A stretch of DNA of 64,000 nucleotides from Janthinobacterium sp. 67. GTDB lineage: Bacteria; Pseudomonadota; Gammaproteobacteria; Burkholderiales; Burkholderiaceae_D. This document shows positions 25,249-33,555 of the stretch, one piece after another. Every line of letters starts with the position of its first letter. The first letter of the stretch is position 1. The DNA lies in NCBI RefSeq assembly GCF_002797895.1, contig NZ_PGES01000001.1, positions 1,736,001 to 1,800,000 of the forward strand, read 5' to 3'. The translations under genes were made by a program, and so were the position numbers. The notes beneath the pieces were generated by a model, which saw only the letters and a program-made list of their open reading frames with translations, did no database searches and was not told the origin of the DNA.

Positions 25249-27570
25249 CTAGTCGAGCGTGCGCGCCACCCTGAACCCCACGATATCGTTCGACAGCACG
25301 GTTGAAAAGCCGTTCCGCAGGGCCGAGCGCAGGTAGCGCGGGTGGTACAGCCACGAGCCGCCGCGCAGGATGCGCCGGCTGCTGTCGCTGCCCTCTTCCC
25401 ACGCGCTGCCATCGACGGGCGCGCCTTCGTAATTGTCGTGCACGACGTCCTGCACCCATTCCCACACATTGCCATGCATGTCGAACAGGCCCCAGGAATT
25501 CGGCGCGAAAGTGCCCAGCGGCGTCGTGCCGCCCCGGTACACGCCGCGCGGGCCGCCGTTATACACGTACAAGCCATCGTAGTTGGCTTGCTCGGTGCTG
25601 ATCGTGTCGCCCACATTGAAGGCCGTGCGCGTGCCGGCGCGGCATGCGTATTCCCATTCCGCTTCGCTGGGCAGGCGGTAGTGCCGGCCCGTGCGTTCGC
25701 TCATCCACGCCAGGTACAGCTGCGCGTCATTCCAGCTCACGCCCACCACCGGGTGCTGGTCGTTCTGCACGAAGCCGGGATTGTCCCAGTCCGTCTCGGA
25801 ACCGCCCGCCCAGCCGGTCGCCTTGACGAAGGCGCGCCATTCGCCCACGCTGACGGGGTGGCGCGCCAGCGCAAACGGGCGCTCGATGCCGACCCAATGC
25901 TGCGGCATTTCGCGCTCGAGCCACGTCTGCTGCGAGCCGGCCTGGATGGCGGCCTTGTGTTCCGTCTCGTGCGCGCCCATCTGGAAGCGGCCGCTGGGAA
26001 TCAGTACCAGTTCCGGCCCCTGGCCCGAGCCATCGAGAAAATCGTCGCGCAAGACGCCTTCCGCATTGGGCACCGGTTCCACGTGCTCGGCTTCCGGCGC
26101 CGGTGCGGATGCCGGTACCGGGGCAGCGGCTGCCGCGGCGCGGCTGGCCTGTTCCTTGCGCGCGCGTTCCTGCTCGGCGCGATAGGCCGCTTCCGCCTTG
26201 GCGACGATGGCCTTGCGCTGCAACTCCTGGTGTTCCTGCAAGGCGGTGGCCGCATCGGCTTCGCGGCGTGCGCGCAGCTGGCCGCGCAGCGCTTCCTTGC
26301 GCAGCTTGCGCGCCTCTTCCGCTTCGAAATGGCGCTGCGCCTCCTGTTCGCGGCGCAGTTTGTCCTGGCGCTGCTTTTCCAGCGCGGCGGCCTGGATCTC
26401 GGCCTTGCGGCGCTGGTCCAGTTCTTCCTGACGTATCCGGGCCTGCTTGAGTTCTTCCTCGCGGGCCTGTTCGGCGGCCAGCGCCGCTTCCCGTTGTTGC
26501 TGCGCCTGCTGCGCCGCGCGCGCCTGCTGCTGGCGCGCCTGTTCCGCCAGTTCTTCGGGCGACGGTCCGGCCGCGCGTTCCAGGCTTTCCAGCAAGGCTT
26601 GCACGGATTGGGGCCGCAGTTCCGGCGTCAGCGAAAACCCGTTCTGCAGCACTTGCCATTGCTGCGCGTTGAGCGCTTGCGGCGCCGATGGCAAATGGCT
26701 GGCATTGCGCGCATCGTCGAACGGCATGCGCCCTTCGAGCATCTGATAGATCATCACGGCCACGGCATACACGTCCAGGCGCGGGCTGGGCTGGCGCTGG
26801 TTGGCGCCGGCCTCGGGCGCCCGGTAACCGTGCGTGCCCGCATTCGGCATGTCCAGCGCCAGGCTGCTGTCCGCATTGCGCACGCGCGTAGCGATGCCGT
26901 AGTCGAGCAGCTTGACGTCGCCCTTCGCCGTCAGGAAGACATTGCCCGGCTTGATGTCGCGGTGCACGAGCTTGTGCTTTTCCCACGCATACGACAGGGC
27001 GTCGGCCACCGGCTGCAGCAGTTCCTGCACGGTGGACAGGGGCAGCGCGCCCGTGCGCGCCAGATAGTGCTCGAGGTCTTCGCCATCGAGGCATTCCATG
27101 ATGATGAAATAGCTGGCCGTGGCCGGGTCCTGCGCCCACTCGTAGACGCGGACGATGTTTTCATGCGCGAGTTTGCGCGCCTGGGTCGCTTCCTCGATCA
27201 GCAGCTTGGCATGGGTGGCGCTTTGCGTCAGCTGCGGCGGCAAGATCTTCAGCGCCACCATTTCGCTGCTGCCCAGCTCCGCGTGCGTGGCGAGGTCGGT
27301 TGCTTGCCACACCTGCCCCATGCCGCCCGTGCCGATCAGCCGCTCGAGCCGGTAGCGGCGGTTTTGCGGGCCGATTTCCTGGCCCGTCATGAAGCCCAGC
27401 TCCGTCCCCTGGCGCACGGGCGGCGGCGCGGGCACAGGCGCAACGCCTGGCGGCGCGTACTCGGCGTCGAGAATGGCGTTCTTGCGGCGTTCAAATTCCT
27501 GCTCGCTGAGCAGCCCGTCGTCGTGGAGGGCCCGCAGTTCCCGCAGTTTTTCTCGTGCTTTTTGCATCAT
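25249..27570 (-). CDS. Ser/Thr protein kinase fused to an FGE-sulfatase-like domain
   Basis: The 773-residue protein has four parts. Residues about 5-36 form a SHOCT-like motif (LRELRALHDDGLLSEQEFER). Residues about 73-345 are a Hanks-type kinase with the P-loop GTGGMGQVW, the catalytic VHRDIKPGN, LDYGIA in place of DFG, and GTHGYRAPE. A highly charged Ala/Glu/Arg/Gln coiled coil follows (about 370-530). The C-terminal 220 residues are an FGE/SUMF1/DUF323 domain (PVVGVSWNDAQLYLAW, LPSEAEWEYACRAGT, GLFDMHGNVWEW, GGSWLYHP). Chlamydial Pkn1 has a related kinase-FGE plan. There is no membrane span. It starts 20 bases after the double zinc-ribbon gene, so the two form a unit. The substrate and the role of the FGE part are unknown. 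Confidence 0.85.
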   Translation of the reverse strand: MMQKAREKLRELRALHDDGLLSEQEFERRKNAILDAEYAPPGVAPVPAPPPVRQGTELGFMTGQEIGPQNRRYRLERLIGTGGMGQVWQATDLATHAELGSSEMVALKILPPQLTQSATHAKLLIEEATQARKLAHENIVRVYEWAQDPATASYFIIMECLDGEDLEHYLARTGALPLSTVQELLQPVADALSYAWEKHKLVHRDIKPGNVFLTAKGDVKLLDYGIATRVRNADSSLALDMPNAGTHGYRAPEAGANQRQPSPRLDVYAVAVMIYQMLEGRMPFDDARNASHLPSAPQALNAQQWQVLQNGFSLTPELRPQSVQALLESLERAAGPSPEELAEQARQQQARAAQQAQQQREAALAAEQAREEELKQARIRQEELDQRRKAEIQAAALEKQRQDKLRREQEAQRHFEAEEARKLRKEALRGQLRARREADAATALQEHQELQRKAIVAKAEAAYRAEQERARKEQASRAAAAAAPVPASAPAPEAEHVEPVPNAEGVLRDDFLDGSGQGPELVLIPSGRFQMGAHETEHKAAIQAGSQQTWLEREMPQHWVGIERPFALARHPVSVGEWRAFVKATGWAGGSETDWDNPGFVQNDQHPVVGVSWNDAQLYLAWMSERTGRHYRLPSEAEWEYACRAGTRTAFNVGDTISTEQANYDGLYVYNGGPRGVYRGGTTPLGTFAPNSWGLFDMHGNVWEWVQDVVHDNYEGAPVDGSAWEEGSDSSRRILRGGSWLYHPRYLRSALRNGFSTVLSNDIVGFRVARTLD

Positions 27571-27589
27571 CTGGGGTAGAACGCTTCCG

Positions 27590-29914
27590 TCAAGGCTGCA
27601 AGGCGACGCCGCAGGCGGCGCAGAATTTATCTTCCGGATGGCCCGCGCGCTGCGCGTGGCCGTTCTTGCAGCGGGCCGGTGCTGCTGCTGCTGCGGCGGC
27701 GGCGCCCGGCTGCAGCGCCTGCGCCACGGCCACGCCCAGCTGCGCCTGCGCCGACAGGCCATGCGCGTGGGCCGCGTTCTGCAAGTTGATCAGGTCGAGC
27801 TGCTGGCGCCGTTCGCGTTCCGCCTGGCCTTCCAGGTAGTTGCGCTCCTGCGCCACGCTGTCCTGCGCCATGCGCATGGCGTCCAGCGGCGCGACGCTGT
27901 TCTCGGCCGCCGCCAGCGCCGCCAGCGCGTGGATCTGCTCGGCGCTCATGCCCGCCTGCAGCTGCGTTTTCAGCACTTGCGCCAGCACGGCCGCATTCTG
28001 CCCGGCGGCCATCGCCACCTTGCCCGTGTCGCTCAGCGAACCGATTTTCTCGATGCGGTCGATGTCGATGCGCGCCAGTTCGGCCGCGTGCGCCTGCTGC
28101 GCCAGCAGGGCTTCATATTCACCTTTCCAGCGCGCGTAATCGCTTTCGCGCTGCTGCGCCATGGCCAGCAGATCGCGCTGCCATTGCGCTTCCTGTTCCA
28201 GCTGGCGCAGCTGCTGGCGCTGTTCCTCGATGGCCAGCGCGTCGAGCTGCGCCAGCTGCGTTTGCTGCTGCAGCTGGCGCGCGTGCACGCCGTCGGCCTC
28301 GATGGTGCGCAGCAGCTTTTCCTGCTGCGCGATGGCGTCTTCGCGCGCGCCGCCGCGCCGCAGCGCCGCGACTTTTTCCGCGATTTCCGCCGCCTGCACC
28401 TGGGCCGCTTCATCCTTGTGCGCTTCGGCGCGCAGCAGTTCGCGCTGGCGCGCCAGCTGCATCTGGTCTTCCCACTCCTGCACCCGCTCCGCTTCGCGCT
28501 TGCGCGCCGCATTCGCCAGCATCAGGCCCTGCCACGCGGCCTGGTGCTGCTCCGCCTCCAGCTGCGCCTCGCGCCGGGCCGCCTCCGCTTCCGCCTGGCG
28601 CAGGCGCGCCAGCTGGGTGCGGCGGCCCGTCTCGTCGTCGATCAGCAGCGCGCTTTCCACCTGCTGCGCAATCGACTGCAAGTGCACCTGGTGCGTAAAG
28701 CGCTGCTGCGCCAGCTGGATCTGTTCGCGCCCGTGCAGCTGCGACAGTTCCAGCTCGCTGCGCATCTTGATGGCGGCCAGCGCCCGCACGTGTTCCCAGT
28801 TGGCCGCTTCGTCGGCCCGCTGCGCCCCTTTTTGCGCCAGTTCCTGTTCCAGCTCGCCCAGCGCCAGCGCGGCGCCATGGTCGAGCGCCTGGCGCCGCGA
28901 TTTCGCTTCCAGGATGCGGCCATACAGGTCGATCTGGCGCCCGCGCAGCGCTTGCAGGCGCTCCGCTTCCTGGTGGTTCAGTTCCGCCTTTTCCAGCGTC
29001 GCATCCTGTTGCAATTCCGCGCGGCGGTGCGCGTGGCGCGCCGCCAGTTCCTCGCGGCGGATGCGCTGCCACTCTTCCTCGTTATACAGCTGGTCGAGCT
29101 GTTTCATGCGCTCCAGGCTGTGCTGCTCGAGTTCCTGCGCCGGCAAGCCGCCCAGCCACAGGGTGCCGATGGCCGCATCGCCGTCGCCCGCGCGCTTGTC
29201 GTGCCGCAGGCTCAGCGTTTCCACGCGCGCCACGGCCAGGCCGCTGGGCGCCAGGCGCTGCGTCAGGGCCGATTGCAGGCGTTCGTTCAATTCGGGCCGC
29301 AAGTCGGCATTCGCGTCCATCTCGCGCAGCGCGCGGCTGCCGATGAATTCCAGCGCGATCTGGCGGACGGACGGCAGCAGCAAGGCGTGCAGGTGGGCGC
29401 GCGTGACGGCGCCCGGCGCGCGCATGAACTGGCGCGCGAACGCATCGGGCTGGCCCAGCGCGATGTCCACGCGCAGCGACGCGGCCACGTCCAGCAGCTC
29501 CGTGCTGGCCAGGCCGGGCAAGTCGAAGTCCAGGCTGACGGCGTCGGCGCGCGCGATCAGCACTTCGGCCGGGCGCGCCGGCAGTAGCGCGGGCAGTCGC
29601 GCGAAGAAGGCGGCGCTGTCGTAGTCGCCAGCCGGTATCAAGGTGAAAGCGTCCGATTGCACGATCCAGGCGCGCGACGCGGCCGGCACCTGCAGGCGCC
29701 GCGCGGCGCTGCCGAACAGCGAGGACAGTTCGCGCACGCCAAAGAACAGGGCCAGTTGCCCATCAGCAAGATGCCATTGATTGGCATGCAGCACCGCGTC
29801 GCTGTCGGGTGCTCCCAGCGACAAGCCGCATTGCGCGCAATAGCCGGCGGCGGCGCCGTTCTTGTGCTCGCAGCGCGGGCAGCGGGCGCCGCCAAAACCA
29901 AACAATTGGAACAT
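27590..29914 (-). CDS. Large coiled-coil protein with zinc ribbons at both ends
   Basis: The 774-residue protein opens with a CPRC-x10-CAQC zinc ribbon (Cys12, 15, 26, 29) and closes with a second ribbon, Cys749, His753, Cys765 and Cys768, after a poly-Ala linker. Residues about 40-260 are a globular beta/alpha region that resembles the SPFH/band-7-like part of YdjI-type virion-core-like proteins. Residues about 270-690 are almost continuous Glu/Gln/Ala/Arg coiled coil. No signal peptide or membrane span is seen. AGGAG lies 6 bases before the ATG at 29914. It precedes the kinase-FGE gene and is a candidate scaffold or substrate of that kinase. The family assignment of the middle is tentative. 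Confidence 0.8.
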   Translation of the reverse strand: MFQLFGFGGARCPRCEHKNGAAAGYCAQCGLSLGAPDSDAVLHANQWHLADGQLALFFGVRELSSLFGSAARRLQVPAASRAWIVQSDAFTLIPAGDYDSAAFFARLPALLPARPAEVLIARADAVSLDFDLPGLASTELLDVAASLRVDIALGQPDAFARQFMRAPGAVTRAHLHALLLPSVRQIALEFIGSRALREMDANADLRPELNERLQSALTQRLAPSGLAVARVETLSLRHDKRAGDGDAAIGTLWLGGLPAQELEQHSLERMKQLDQLYNEEEWQRIRREELAARHAHRRAELQQDATLEKAELNHQEAERLQALRGRQIDLYGRILEAKSRRQALDHGAALALGELEQELAQKGAQRADEAANWEHVRALAAIKMRSELELSQLHGREQIQLAQQRFTHQVHLQSIAQQVESALLIDDETGRRTQLARLRQAEAEAARREAQLEAEQHQAAWQGLMLANAARKREAERVQEWEDQMQLARQRELLRAEAHKDEAAQVQAAEIAEKVAALRRGGAREDAIAQQEKLLRTIEADGVHARQLQQQTQLAQLDALAIEEQRQQLRQLEQEAQWQRDLLAMAQQRESDYARWKGEYEALLAQQAHAAELARIDIDRIEKIGSLSDTGKVAMAAGQNAAVLAQVLKTQLQAGMSAEQIHALAALAAAENSVAPLDAMRMAQDSVAQERNYLEGQAERERRQQLDLINLQNAAHAHGLSAQAQLGVAVAQALQPGAAAAAAAAPARCKNGHAQRAGHPEDKFCAACGVALQP

Positions 29915-30246
29915 GTGTGACTCCTGATGAGAATAATGGTGTGCGCAACACGGCTGCCATGCCGATTCTAGCAGGATAGCCGGGCCTCACTTGCCGCGCA
30001 CGGCATGGGCATGGCAGTGCGCAGCGTCAGATAATGCCATAGAGCAATTGCATTCATATGCGCGGATACAGGGCTAATTAGGCCTCAATTCAAGCGGTCG
30101 CCCGCCAGCGTCGCGCGCAGGCATTTCAGCGCCGTTTTTTTGCAGGCCATCCCGCCAAAACCACGGCTGGTCGCATGCGCATGGCGCGCCGGCCCGCGCA
30201 TGGCTACAGTGCATGCATACCCACCCGCCACCCGAAAGGAACCATC
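29915..30246. other. Gene-free stretch between divergent genes
   Basis: This 332-base region holds the start signals of the zinc-ribbon gene (minus) and of the small exported protein (plus). An AT-rich patch lies near 30035-30090. No RNA gene, repeat or further reading frame with a ribosome site was seen. Confidence 0.5.
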
Positions 30247-30483
30247 ATGAAAGCCTTGAAAAACATGGAAGCCATCTTCACCATCGCCGTCGCCATCGCC
30301 TGCGGCGCCAGCTATGCCAGCTTCATGCAGCCATCGGCGGTCAGGACGGCCGACGTGGTGCAAGCGAACGCCATCCCCGTCGTGGTGGTCAGTGCCAAGC
30401 GCCTGACGGAACAGGAAAAGAAAATCTCGCTGATCGAGGAACGGCAAGCCTTGCTGGGCAACGCCACCGCCAGCACCTTGTGA
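30247..30483 (+). CDS. Small exported or membrane-anchored protein, 78 residues
   Basis: The 78-residue product has a hydrophobic N-terminal segment (AIFTIAVAIACGASYASF, about residues 9-26) that is either a signal peptide or an anchor. The rest is a short soluble part with a beta-like AIPVVVVSAKRLT and a charged helix (EQEKKISLIEERQALLG). AAAGGA lies 6 bases before the ATG at 30247; an earlier in-frame codon at 30175 has none. No homologue is recognised. It is followed by the promoter module of the next gene. Confidence 0.75.
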   Translation: MKALKNMEAIFTIAVAIACGASYASFMQPSAVRTADVVQANAIPVVVVSAKRLTEQEKKISLIEERQALLGNATASTL

Positions 30484-30588
30484 GCCTGCGATGCTGATCC
30501 CACGCCGCCTGGCGCGCGTTTGAATCCCGCCGCGCCAGGCCGCCATTTGTATCGGCCACGGATACACGGCCACACAGCATTGTGTCAA

Positions 30589-30639
30589 TTGTAATAAGTT
30601 GAATCAAAGGCGATCTGCCCGCCTGCAAGCGCCTATAGT
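30589..30639 (+). promoter_or_regulatory. Promoter module with TTGTAATAAGTTG, copy 2
   Basis: TTGTAATAAGTTG at 30589-30601 lies exactly 45 bases before TATAGT (30634-30639), which continues as TATAGTCCATTTCA. Both the 13-mer and the spacing equal those at 14690-14740. It serves the WxxGxW-repeat envelope gene starting at 30673. Confidence 0.7.
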
Positions 30640-30672
30640 CCATTTCAAGCAATCACCGAAATGGAGCACATC

Positions 30673-31368
30673 ATGAAACCCATCACACTCTACGCAGCAG
30701 CCATGCTTGCCATCAGCACCGCGGCTTTCCTGCCTGCGCAAGCGATGGCCCAAGGCCAGGTCGGCGTCAGCATTGTCATCGGCAACGCCCCGCCTCCGCC
30801 ACGGTTTGAAAGCGTGCCCGCGCCGCGCGCCGGCTATGTCTGGGCGCCAGGCTACTGGAACTGGGATGGCCAGCGCCACGTCTGGACCGACGGCGAATGG
30901 CTGCGCGAACGGGGCGGCAACCAGTACCGCCGCGCCGCATGGATACAGGAGAACAACCGCTGGCGCCTGGACCGTGGCGGCTGGGTCGAGGCACAGGTGC
31001 TGCCCGTGCGCTATGACGACATCCGCATCGCCCCGCCGCCGCCGCGCCGGGAAGCCATCCCGCGCGCGCGCCACGGCTACGTCTGGGCGCCCGGCCACTG
31101 GGAATGGCGCAGCCAGCGCTACGCGTGGACGCCAGGCGTATGGATCGCCGAACGCCCGGGCTACGTGTATGCGCCGCCCGCCTGGAACCAGCGCGACGGC
31201 CGCTGGCAGATGGAGCAAGGCCGCTGGTCGCGCGGTCCGAACGGCGACCGTGACCACGACGGCATCCCCAACCGCTATGACCGCGACAATGGCAACCGCC
31301 ACGACCGCGACGGCGACGGAGTTCCGAACCGCGACGACCGCAGGCCCGACAACCCTCGCCGCTACTAA
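30673..31368 (+). CDS. Exported WxxGxW-repeat protein with Ca-binding-type tail
   Basis: The 231-residue protein has a signal peptide (about residues 1-26, ending AQAMA). It then has at least two repeats of the YVWAPGYW(N/E)W type ([18 protein letters not shown] and [18 protein letters not shown]), which define the YXWGXW family, plus weaker W-rich copies. The C-terminus ([15 protein letters not shown] and [12 protein letters not shown]) looks like thrombospondin type 3 Ca-binding repeats. It should lie in the periplasm or outer membrane; function unknown. GGAG lies 6 bases before the ATG at 30673. It shares a promoter module with the glycine-zipper gene at 14789. Confidence 0.87.
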   Translation: MKPITLYAAAMLAISTAAFLPAQAMAQGQVGVSIVIGNAPPPPRFESVPAPRAGYVWAPGYWNWDGQRHVWTDGEWLRERGGNQYRRAAWIQENNRWRLDRGGWVEAQVLPVRYDDIRIAPPPPRREAIPRARHGYVWAPGHWEWRSQRYAWTPGVWIAERPGYVYAPPAWNQRDGRWQMEQGRWSRGPNGDRDHDGIPNRYDRDNGNRHDRDGDGVPNRDDRRPDNPRRY

Positions 31369-31379
31369 GTAGCGAACAG

Positions 31380-31412
31380 CAAGGCTACCCTTCGCGGTGG
31401 CCTTGTCATTTT
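31380..31412 (+). terminator. Probable terminator after the WxxGxW-repeat gene
   Basis: CAAGGCTACC (31380-31389) pairs with GGTGGCCTTG (31396-31405) with one G-T pair and a TTCG-containing loop, followed by TCATTTT. The T tract is short, so efficiency is uncertain. Confidence 0.55.
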
Positions 31413-31475
31413 CCCGACACATCCGTGTATTAAAATCGCGCGACGATCAATTACACTGCGCGAGAAAGATTCACG

Positions 31476-32507
31476 ATGGCGATGGAAACTGCCGGTTTTA
31501 CCTACGGTTCGGATACTTCGGGCCTGGTCTGGGGCTTCCTGTTTGGCCGCGAGGCGCAGCCGCTGGCCCTCGACTCGACGGCCGCGCTGGCCTGGCTGGC
31601 CGATGGCGCGGCCAGGCCGGCGCAGGAATTCGTCTGGCTGCATTTCAATCTGTCGCATGCGGCCAGCGAAAAATGGCTGATGGCGCACACGCAGCTGGCC
31701 GACGAATTCTATGAAACCCTGCACCAGGGTTCCCGTTCCACGCGCATCGAACAGGCGGAAAACACCCTGATCGCCGTGGTCAACGATGTGGTGCACAATT
31801 TCTCGTTCGAGGCGTCCGACATTTCCACCATGTGGGCCAGCGTGGCGCAAGACCTCGTCATCACGGCGCGCCGCGCGCCGCTGCAGTCGATCGAGCGCCT
31901 GCGCCAGGCCGTCATCAAGAACCACGAGCCGATCCGCTCATCGGTGGAGCTGCTGATTCATCTGCTGCGCGACCAGGCCGACGTGCTGGTCAACATCGTG
32001 CGCGACGCCGTGGCGCGGGTCGACGATATCGAAGACCACTTGCTGGCCGGGCGCCTGGTGCCGAAACGCGAAGACCTGGGCGCCATGCGGCGCGTGCTGG
32101 TGCGGCTGCAGCGCCTGCTGGCGCCGGAACCGGCCGCCCTGTTCCGACTGCTGCAACGCCCGCCCGCGTGGGTATCGGAGCTCGACAGCCTGGAATTGCG
32201 CCAGTCGACGGAAGAGTTTTCCGTCGTGCTCAGCGACATGTCCTCGCTACAGGAACGCATCAAATTGCTGCAGGAGGAGATCGCCGCCAGCGTCAACGAG
32301 GAAAACAGCCGCAGCCTGTTCGTGCTGACCATCGTCACCGTGCTGGCCTTGCCGATCAATATCATCGCCGGCATGCTGGGCATGAACGTGGGGGGGATTC
32401 CGCTGGCCCAGCATCCGCAGGGCTTCTGGATCATCGTCGCCATCATCGTCACGTTTACGGTCGTGGCGGGATGGCTGGTGGTGCGCGTGCAACGCAATAG
32501 TTCTTAA
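31476..32507 (+). CDS. CorA/ZntB family divalent metal transporter
   Basis: The 343-residue protein has a large soluble N-terminal domain and two C-terminal membrane spans. The first ends in GMLGMNVGGIPL, which contains the GMN motif of the CorA superfamily. The N-terminal text (GLVWGFLFGREAQPL, WLHFNLSHAASEKWL) points to the ZntB branch, which moves zinc across the inner membrane. It would work as a pentamer. No metal-responsive site is obvious upstream. A second ATG two codons in is an alternative start. Confidence 0.9.
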   Translation: MAMETAGFTYGSDTSGLVWGFLFGREAQPLALDSTAALAWLADGAARPAQEFVWLHFNLSHAASEKWLMAHTQLADEFYETLHQGSRSTRIEQAENTLIAVVNDVVHNFSFEASDISTMWASVAQDLVITARRAPLQSIERLRQAVIKNHEPIRSSVELLIHLLRDQADVLVNIVRDAVARVDDIEDHLLAGRLVPKREDLGAMRRVLVRLQRLLAPEPAALFRLLQRPPAWVSELDSLELRQSTEEFSVVLSDMSSLQERIKLLQEEIAASVNEENSRSLFVLTIVTVLALPINIIAGMLGMNVGGIPLAQHPQGFWIIVAIIVTFTVVAGWLVVRVQRNSS

Positions 32508-32558
32508 GCGAAAGCACGGCCTGGCAGGCGAACGGCGGGCGCCGTCCGCCGTGACTGC

Positions 32559-32966
32559 TTATCGGTGGTATTCGCCAGCCCGTTCAGGCTGGTAAACGAT
32601 TTCCTCGATCTTGACCTTGACCACGCCGCCGGGCATGGGCCAGGCCATGCTGTCGCCCACGGACAGGCCCAGCAGCGCGCTGCCGACGGGCGCCAGCACG
32701 GAAATGCGGTCGGCCGGGCCTTCCACGTCCTTCGGATACACGAGCGTCAGGCAGAATTCCTCCTTGTTTTCCACCGTGAAGCGCACGGTGGAATTCATCG
32801 TCACGACGGTCGGCGGGATCTCTTGCGGCTCGAGCACCTCGGCGCGGCCCAGCTCGTCGAGCAAGGCGGCCTTGTCCGGCGACAAGTTGTTACCCAAGGC
32901 ATACAACAACGCTTCCAGTCGTTCCAGGTCTTGTGACGACAAAATAATTTTTGGTTTTTTTTCCAA
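32559..32966 (-). CDS. rnk: Nucleoside diphosphate kinase regulator Rnk-like
   Basis: The 135-residue protein has the Rnk N-terminal helices (SSQDLERLEALLYAL) and a GreA/GreB-like C-terminal domain with VVTMNSTVRF, ISVLAPVGSALLGLSVGDSM and the end YQPERAGEY, very close to E. coli Rnk. Rnk binds RNA polymerase in its secondary channel. The start chosen is a TTG at 32966 with TGAGGA 5 bases upstream, because it aligns with the E. coli N-terminus; an ATG at 32987 would add 7 residues but has no ribosome site. A possible 41-residue frame ends 10 bases upstream. Confidence 0.87.
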   Translation of the reverse strand: MEKKPKIILSSQDLERLEALLYALGNNLSPDKAALLDELGRAEVLEPQEIPPTVVTMNSTVRFTVENKEEFCLTLVYPKDVEGPADRISVLAPVGSALLGLSVGDSMAWPMPGGVVKVKIEEIVYQPERAGEYHR

Positions 32967-32976
32967 GATATCCTCA

Positions 32977-33102
32977 CTATTGATCATCAGGGCGACGTCC
33001 GGTTTTGCCGGCGGCTGCTGACTTGGCCGCGGCAGACAAAACAAACAGCATCAGGACGTCCATCATCAGCGGATTATGGACGAACTCGCGGAGCAAGGCC
33101 AT
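32977..33102 (-). CDS. Possible 41-residue peptide upstream of rnk
   Basis: An ATG at 33102 opens a 41-codon frame ending in TAG at 32977. The product begins MALLREFVHNPLMMDVLMLF, continues VLSAAAKSAAAG and ends with basic and acidic residues. Its stop overlaps the rnk ribosome site (TAGTGAGGA), an arrangement that would couple rnk translation to this frame. AAGGA lies about 16 bases before the ATG, which is too far for a strong site, so it may be a leader peptide or chance. Confidence 0.4.
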   Translation of the reverse strand: MALLREFVHNPLMMDVLMLFVLSAAAKSAAAGKTGRRPDDQ

Positions 33103-33555
33103 AGCGTTCTCGCATTCTTCCTTAAAATTTATTAAAATCAATGACTTGCAATGGTCGATATAGACAAAAAGTTAATCTGCACCGCGATAGCCAGCGGCAT
33201 TGAAGTTATTCTTGCTGGATTTTGTTTACTGTCAGCATTGTTTTAAGAGAAAAAAAACGGCGAGCAAAAAAAGGATTAAAATTCAGCATGAATTATTATT
33301 AGAAAGACACGCCCGCCTTTTTCATCTGTCTCGTCGCCCTGCCAGCTGCCACCGGTGCGCGGCATGGGCACTAAATTGCCGCGCGCCCTGTACTTTCACG
33401 CTGCAAAATGACAATATGTCGGCCTTAGCAACACTTGGCAACACGTTGAGAGTTCCGGCTCACTTCGGTTTTCATCAGACTGGAACGTAAAGTATGGCAG
33501 GGCGAGGCGGCATCACACGGGGCGGCGGCAAGCGGGGCCGGCAGGAGAATGCGTC
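33103..33555. other. AT-rich gene-free stretch
   Basis: About 450 bases separate the rnk side from the GGDEF-EAL gene. The part from about 33120 to 33310 is clearly AT-rich against the rest of the window and includes A8 and A7 runs. A weak plus-strand frame at 33200-33490 has no ribosome site. It probably holds the promoters of both divergent genes; the base composition could also reflect an old insertion or a nucleoid-protein site. Confidence 0.5.

Noticed and set aside
25249..25950. FGE/C-type-lectin-like domain as a target of a diversity-generating retroelement
   Set aside because: No reverse transcriptase, template repeat or adenine-biased variable repeat is present in the window.
25342..29587. 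Two long antisense frames over the kinase and zinc-ribbon genes
   Set aside because: Both follow codon-position bias of the real genes; their products are low-complexity Arg/Leu/Ala text with no motifs.
33200..33490. Plus-strand frame of 96 codons in the AT-rich gap
   Set aside because: It starts with TTG, has no ribosome site, and its product shows no ordered features.
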